This document shows positions 61,649-64,000 of a stretch of DNA of 64,000 nt, piece after piece. The notes under the pieces were generated by a model. It saw nothing but the letters and a program-made list of their open reading frames with translations, was not told the DNA's origin and made no database searches. The position numbers and the translations under genes are program-made. This stretch comes from Rosellinia necatrix (Eukaryota; Ascomycota; Sordariomycetes; Xylariales; Xylariaceae), in contig JAGYVD010000005.1 of assembly GCA_021209875.1 (NCBI GenBank), positions 2,170,001-2,234,000 on the forward strand, given 5' to 3'. Each line of letters opens with the position of its first letter. The first letter of the stretch is position 1.

Positions 61649-62633
61649 CTAATCCGATTCTCCGATAACGGTTTTGAACCCATCGAGGCATGCCACCCAA
61701 CTAGACCGCCCACTCTCGCTCTGGGCGAACACGTCTACTATCTCGGCCACCTTGAGATCTTCAGCCATGTGCGCCTCACTTGTGGTACCATCCAATATGG
61801 TGGTTCCTTCCAGGCCCAGCACCAGCGCATACATGGCGACCGGCGGGCTTACGCTGGCGCTCTCAGCCAGCCTCTGCACAGGGGCACTGCGCACCAATTC
61901 GGGGTTCCCACTCAGGGTCCAGAATGTCTGGAAGGTGATGCGCCGGGCCCGACAGTACGCGCGCAGGTCGACCTCCCATCGCGTGGCGGGATAGAACCGG
62001 TTCTGTACCACGGCCGGGCGGATGCTGATGTCGGGACTTGTGCACAACCTATCGACCACGTGGAGGTCCGTGTTGGAAATCCCCAACTGCCTGATGTGAT
62101 GTGGCACGTAGGTCTCCAGGGTCTTCCAGACCCTGAGCAAGTCCGAGAAATGGTTGGAGGGTGGCGAGTGCAAAACGAGGCTGTCTATATAGGCATCGGC
62201 CGAATCGGCGAACGTGAAGTGGCCCAGTGATGAAGACACGGAGGCGTGCACTTGCTCCTCCAGGGGTGCCTTCGGGTCATAGGGCATGTTGTTCACGTCC
62301 TGCCCGCTGACGGGTGTGAATTTGGTCTGGATCTGAGGGCACGTCAGCATCTCATCTCGCCTTGCAGTGCCATCTCGCCTTGCAGCGACATCTCCCTTTG
62401 CAGTGATGCGGGGGATGAGATGGAAATGAGCAACGCACAAAGAGATCTTCTCGTTTCACGAGACCCTTGGAGATGGCCTCCTTAATACCAGCGCCAACCA
62501 GGGTCTCATTGTAGTGACGGGGTTGCGCGGCCGTGTCGATGCCTCGGAACCCTGCCCTCAACGCCTTCAAGACCAGGTCTCCTGTGGCCTCTTTCTTCCA
62601 GGCCGTGCCGTATAGAAGCCTTGGCATAGCCAT
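61649..62633 (-). CDS. Aldo-keto reductase
   Basis: Two exons, 62633..62439 and 62332..61649, with a 106-nt phase-0 intron (GTGCGT...CCTCAG, branch GCTGAC); 292 residues. AKRs reduce aldehydes or ketones with NADPH in a (beta/alpha)8 barrel. The expected tetrad is visible: D33 and Y41 in GIDTAAQPRHYNE, K69 in IQTKFTP, H120 in SLVLHSPPS. Asp-to-Tyr spacing is longer than in classical AKR1 enzymes, as in the fungal GIDTA-Q-HYNE group. Further family signs are RQLGISN, VVQNRFYP and the later helices up to FKTVIGESD. Substrate cannot be told from sequence. No targeting signal is seen. The conserved YGTAWK start supports the ATG at 62633. The intron contains three 18-bp tandem copies. Confidence 0.93.
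62347..62418. repeat. Intronic 18-bp repeat flanked by an inverted repeat
   Basis: Three degenerate copies of an 18-bp unit (TCTCGCCTTGCAGTGCCA type) lie inside the aldo-keto reductase intron, bracketed by CATCTCATC and GATGAGATG, which could pair in the transcript. Confidence 0.75.
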
Positions 62634-63570
62634 GTTGGTGCTTTGGGCTCTGGGCTCCGGGCTCTGGGAATCTAGGGGCTGCTCACAATCGTATGATGGC
62701 TGTATTACAGTTCGATAAGACTACATATCTTTCTTCTTCCTAGGTATTTTCTTGTTAGCGCCGTAAGAGGAAGGTCTCTCGAGACCTCGGGGTCGTAGTG
62801 TCACGAAATTCGTCACCACGCATGTCATTTTGAACCTTCACGATGGCCCCTCCGATCGATGAAAATGCGTCCTGATGTGATTATTCGCTTATCGGGTTAT
62901 TTCTATAATAGATAAGTTAGCTATCTGACCTCAAGAGGGAGGTACATCCGTCCTACTACACCACCTACCCCAGACAATTTCCCTTATACTGCCTACCTTA
63001 CCTAGGCGCCTACCTATGGGTACTTGTAGATACGTTATGTATCGTACCTACATCCACAAGGTTACGTTTCTGACTCGTGTGGTAGTCCCCCCATCAAGCT
63101 CCCCCCGGACTGGAGAACTCGACCCCTTCTGCTACCTGGTGCTTACAGATCGGATCATGGATCAATGATTCTCGGGTGGGCAGCATCCAAGCGGATAAGA
63201 CCCTCTACCCCCCACCTTCCCCATCCCCCTTGTATGTTCTTGCTGTCAGTCAGAACCTGGACTTATATCAGATCATGATATCGGCCTGGCTAAAGCGAGC
63301 GTTGCCGACGCCGGGCCTTGATTCCTGCCAGATAATCCTCAAAAGCCGCTGTTGCATTGGCGAAACAGCAAATCTTTGATCAACCTTGCTGGCGGCTCCT
63401 TGGTCAATGCCTCCCACCCCCCCTTTTCCTAAGCCCCTTCGGCTAATCGTTTCATGCTGATGAACACCTCTCCCGAACCACGATGCGCCAAGACTTGGTC
63501 AGAACTTGACCTACGCATACCGCACTTGTACGACGAACGGTCTACCGGATATAAAGTCTATTTACGGCAG

Positions 63571-63670
63571 TATATACATATGTACGTATGTGCATATGTA
63601 CGTATGTGCGTATGTGCGTATGCGCGTATGTGTGTACGTACGTATGTATGTATATACTTATGTATGTACT
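63571..63670. repeat. (GTAY/GTGC)n microsatellite
   Basis: Roughly 100 bp of alternating purine-pyrimidine tetranucleotides (GTAT, GTAC, GTGC, GCGT), a sequence type able to adopt Z-DNA. Confidence 0.85.
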
Positions 63671-63809
63671 GTGAAAATGCATCCTCTAGTTACCCACAGG
63701 CGACCGACGAGCATCTCACGGACCCATCCACAACTACCAGGTAGGTAGTTAAACGTAGATGTTGGCTCCCTTTGAACCCCTCATCGCAAATATTGTTACC
63801 GCATGCGAG

Positions 63810-63853
63810 CTACCTACCCACTACCTACCCACTACCTACCCGCTACCTACCCA
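63810..63853. repeat. (CTACCTACCCA)4 tandem repeat
   Basis: Four 11-bp units with one base change in the third. It shares the CTACCTA core of the dispersed words. Confidence 0.93.
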
Positions 63854-64000
63854 ACTAGCTCTCAAAAGCAAAGACTACCTAGGTGCAAAATGCGCGCGCA
63901 CATACACGAGACCTACTTACACTACCTCCTACTTGTACCTAGGTAAGATAGAGTTTGGATATCTACCTGCAGCGGGTCCTGGGACCGTTAGGAGCCCACT

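Larger units (their letters stand above)
62634..64000. other. Intergenic region to right window edge
   Basis: The promoter of the aldo-keto reductase lies at the left. Beyond it are TACCTA words (62945-63050), a GTAY repeat and an 11-bp CTACCTACCCA array. No gene is recognised before the edge. Confidence 0.55.

Overview
The window reads as chromosomal DNA of a filamentous ascomycete (Pezizomycotina, probably Sordariomycetes; the class is an inference). The basis is short introns of mostly 48-180 nt with GTRNGT donors and CTRAY branch points, genes on both strands with no operons, a mitochondrially targeted NFU1, a Zn2Cys6 regulator, a secreted GH128 glucanase, a urease accessory GTPase and a tRNA-Asp with a short intron. 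About fourteen protein genes and one tRNA occupy 64 kb, so this is a gene-sparse region. I see no transposase, reverse transcriptase, rRNA or CRISPR sequence.

Layout: PSP1-domain protein (1-2563, minus, runs off the left edge); 6.4 kb repeat-studded gap; NFU1 (8995-10156, minus); HIT zinc-finger protein (11561-12192, plus); low-complexity polyQ/polyN protein (15096-16514, minus); 5.9 kb gap; tRNA-Asp (22408-22490, minus); UreG (23179-24412, plus); TSR1 (24583-27092, minus) head-to-head with UTP7 (27652-29710, plus); conserved-type unknown protein (30153-31256, minus); Zn2Cys6 regulator (32292-34110, minus); 5.2 kb gap; GH128 (39310-40569, plus); membrane RING-H2 protein (43013-44802, minus); 4.3 kb gap; tubulin cofactor B (49056-49954, minus); 6 kb gap; two-repeat SANT/Myb protein (55923-57169, plus); TRM9 (58865-59980, minus); aldo-keto reductase (61649-62633, minus).

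The genes are mostly housekeeping and do not form one pathway. The clearest functional pairing is TSR1 and UTP7: both serve small-ribosomal-subunit assembly and share a 559-bp divergent promoter. The HIT-finger protein (snoRNP assembly type) and TRM9 (wobble-uridine methylation) are also in the RNA/translation sphere but are not adjacent.

I found no convincing undescribed multi-gene system. The items most worth checking are local: a one-base frame conflict at a UTP7 splice donor, a GC-AG intron in TSR1 with the same hexamer at both junctions, a Myb gene whose conserved-looking N-terminus has no ATG and sits just behind a 12-codon upstream ORF, a 20-glycine tract inside the catalytic fold of Trm9, a 13-bp tandem repeat carrying TTAGGG, and a 13-nt micro-exon in the Zn2Cys6 gene. 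Short TACCTA/TAGGTA words are scattered through the gaps and absent from the exons I read.
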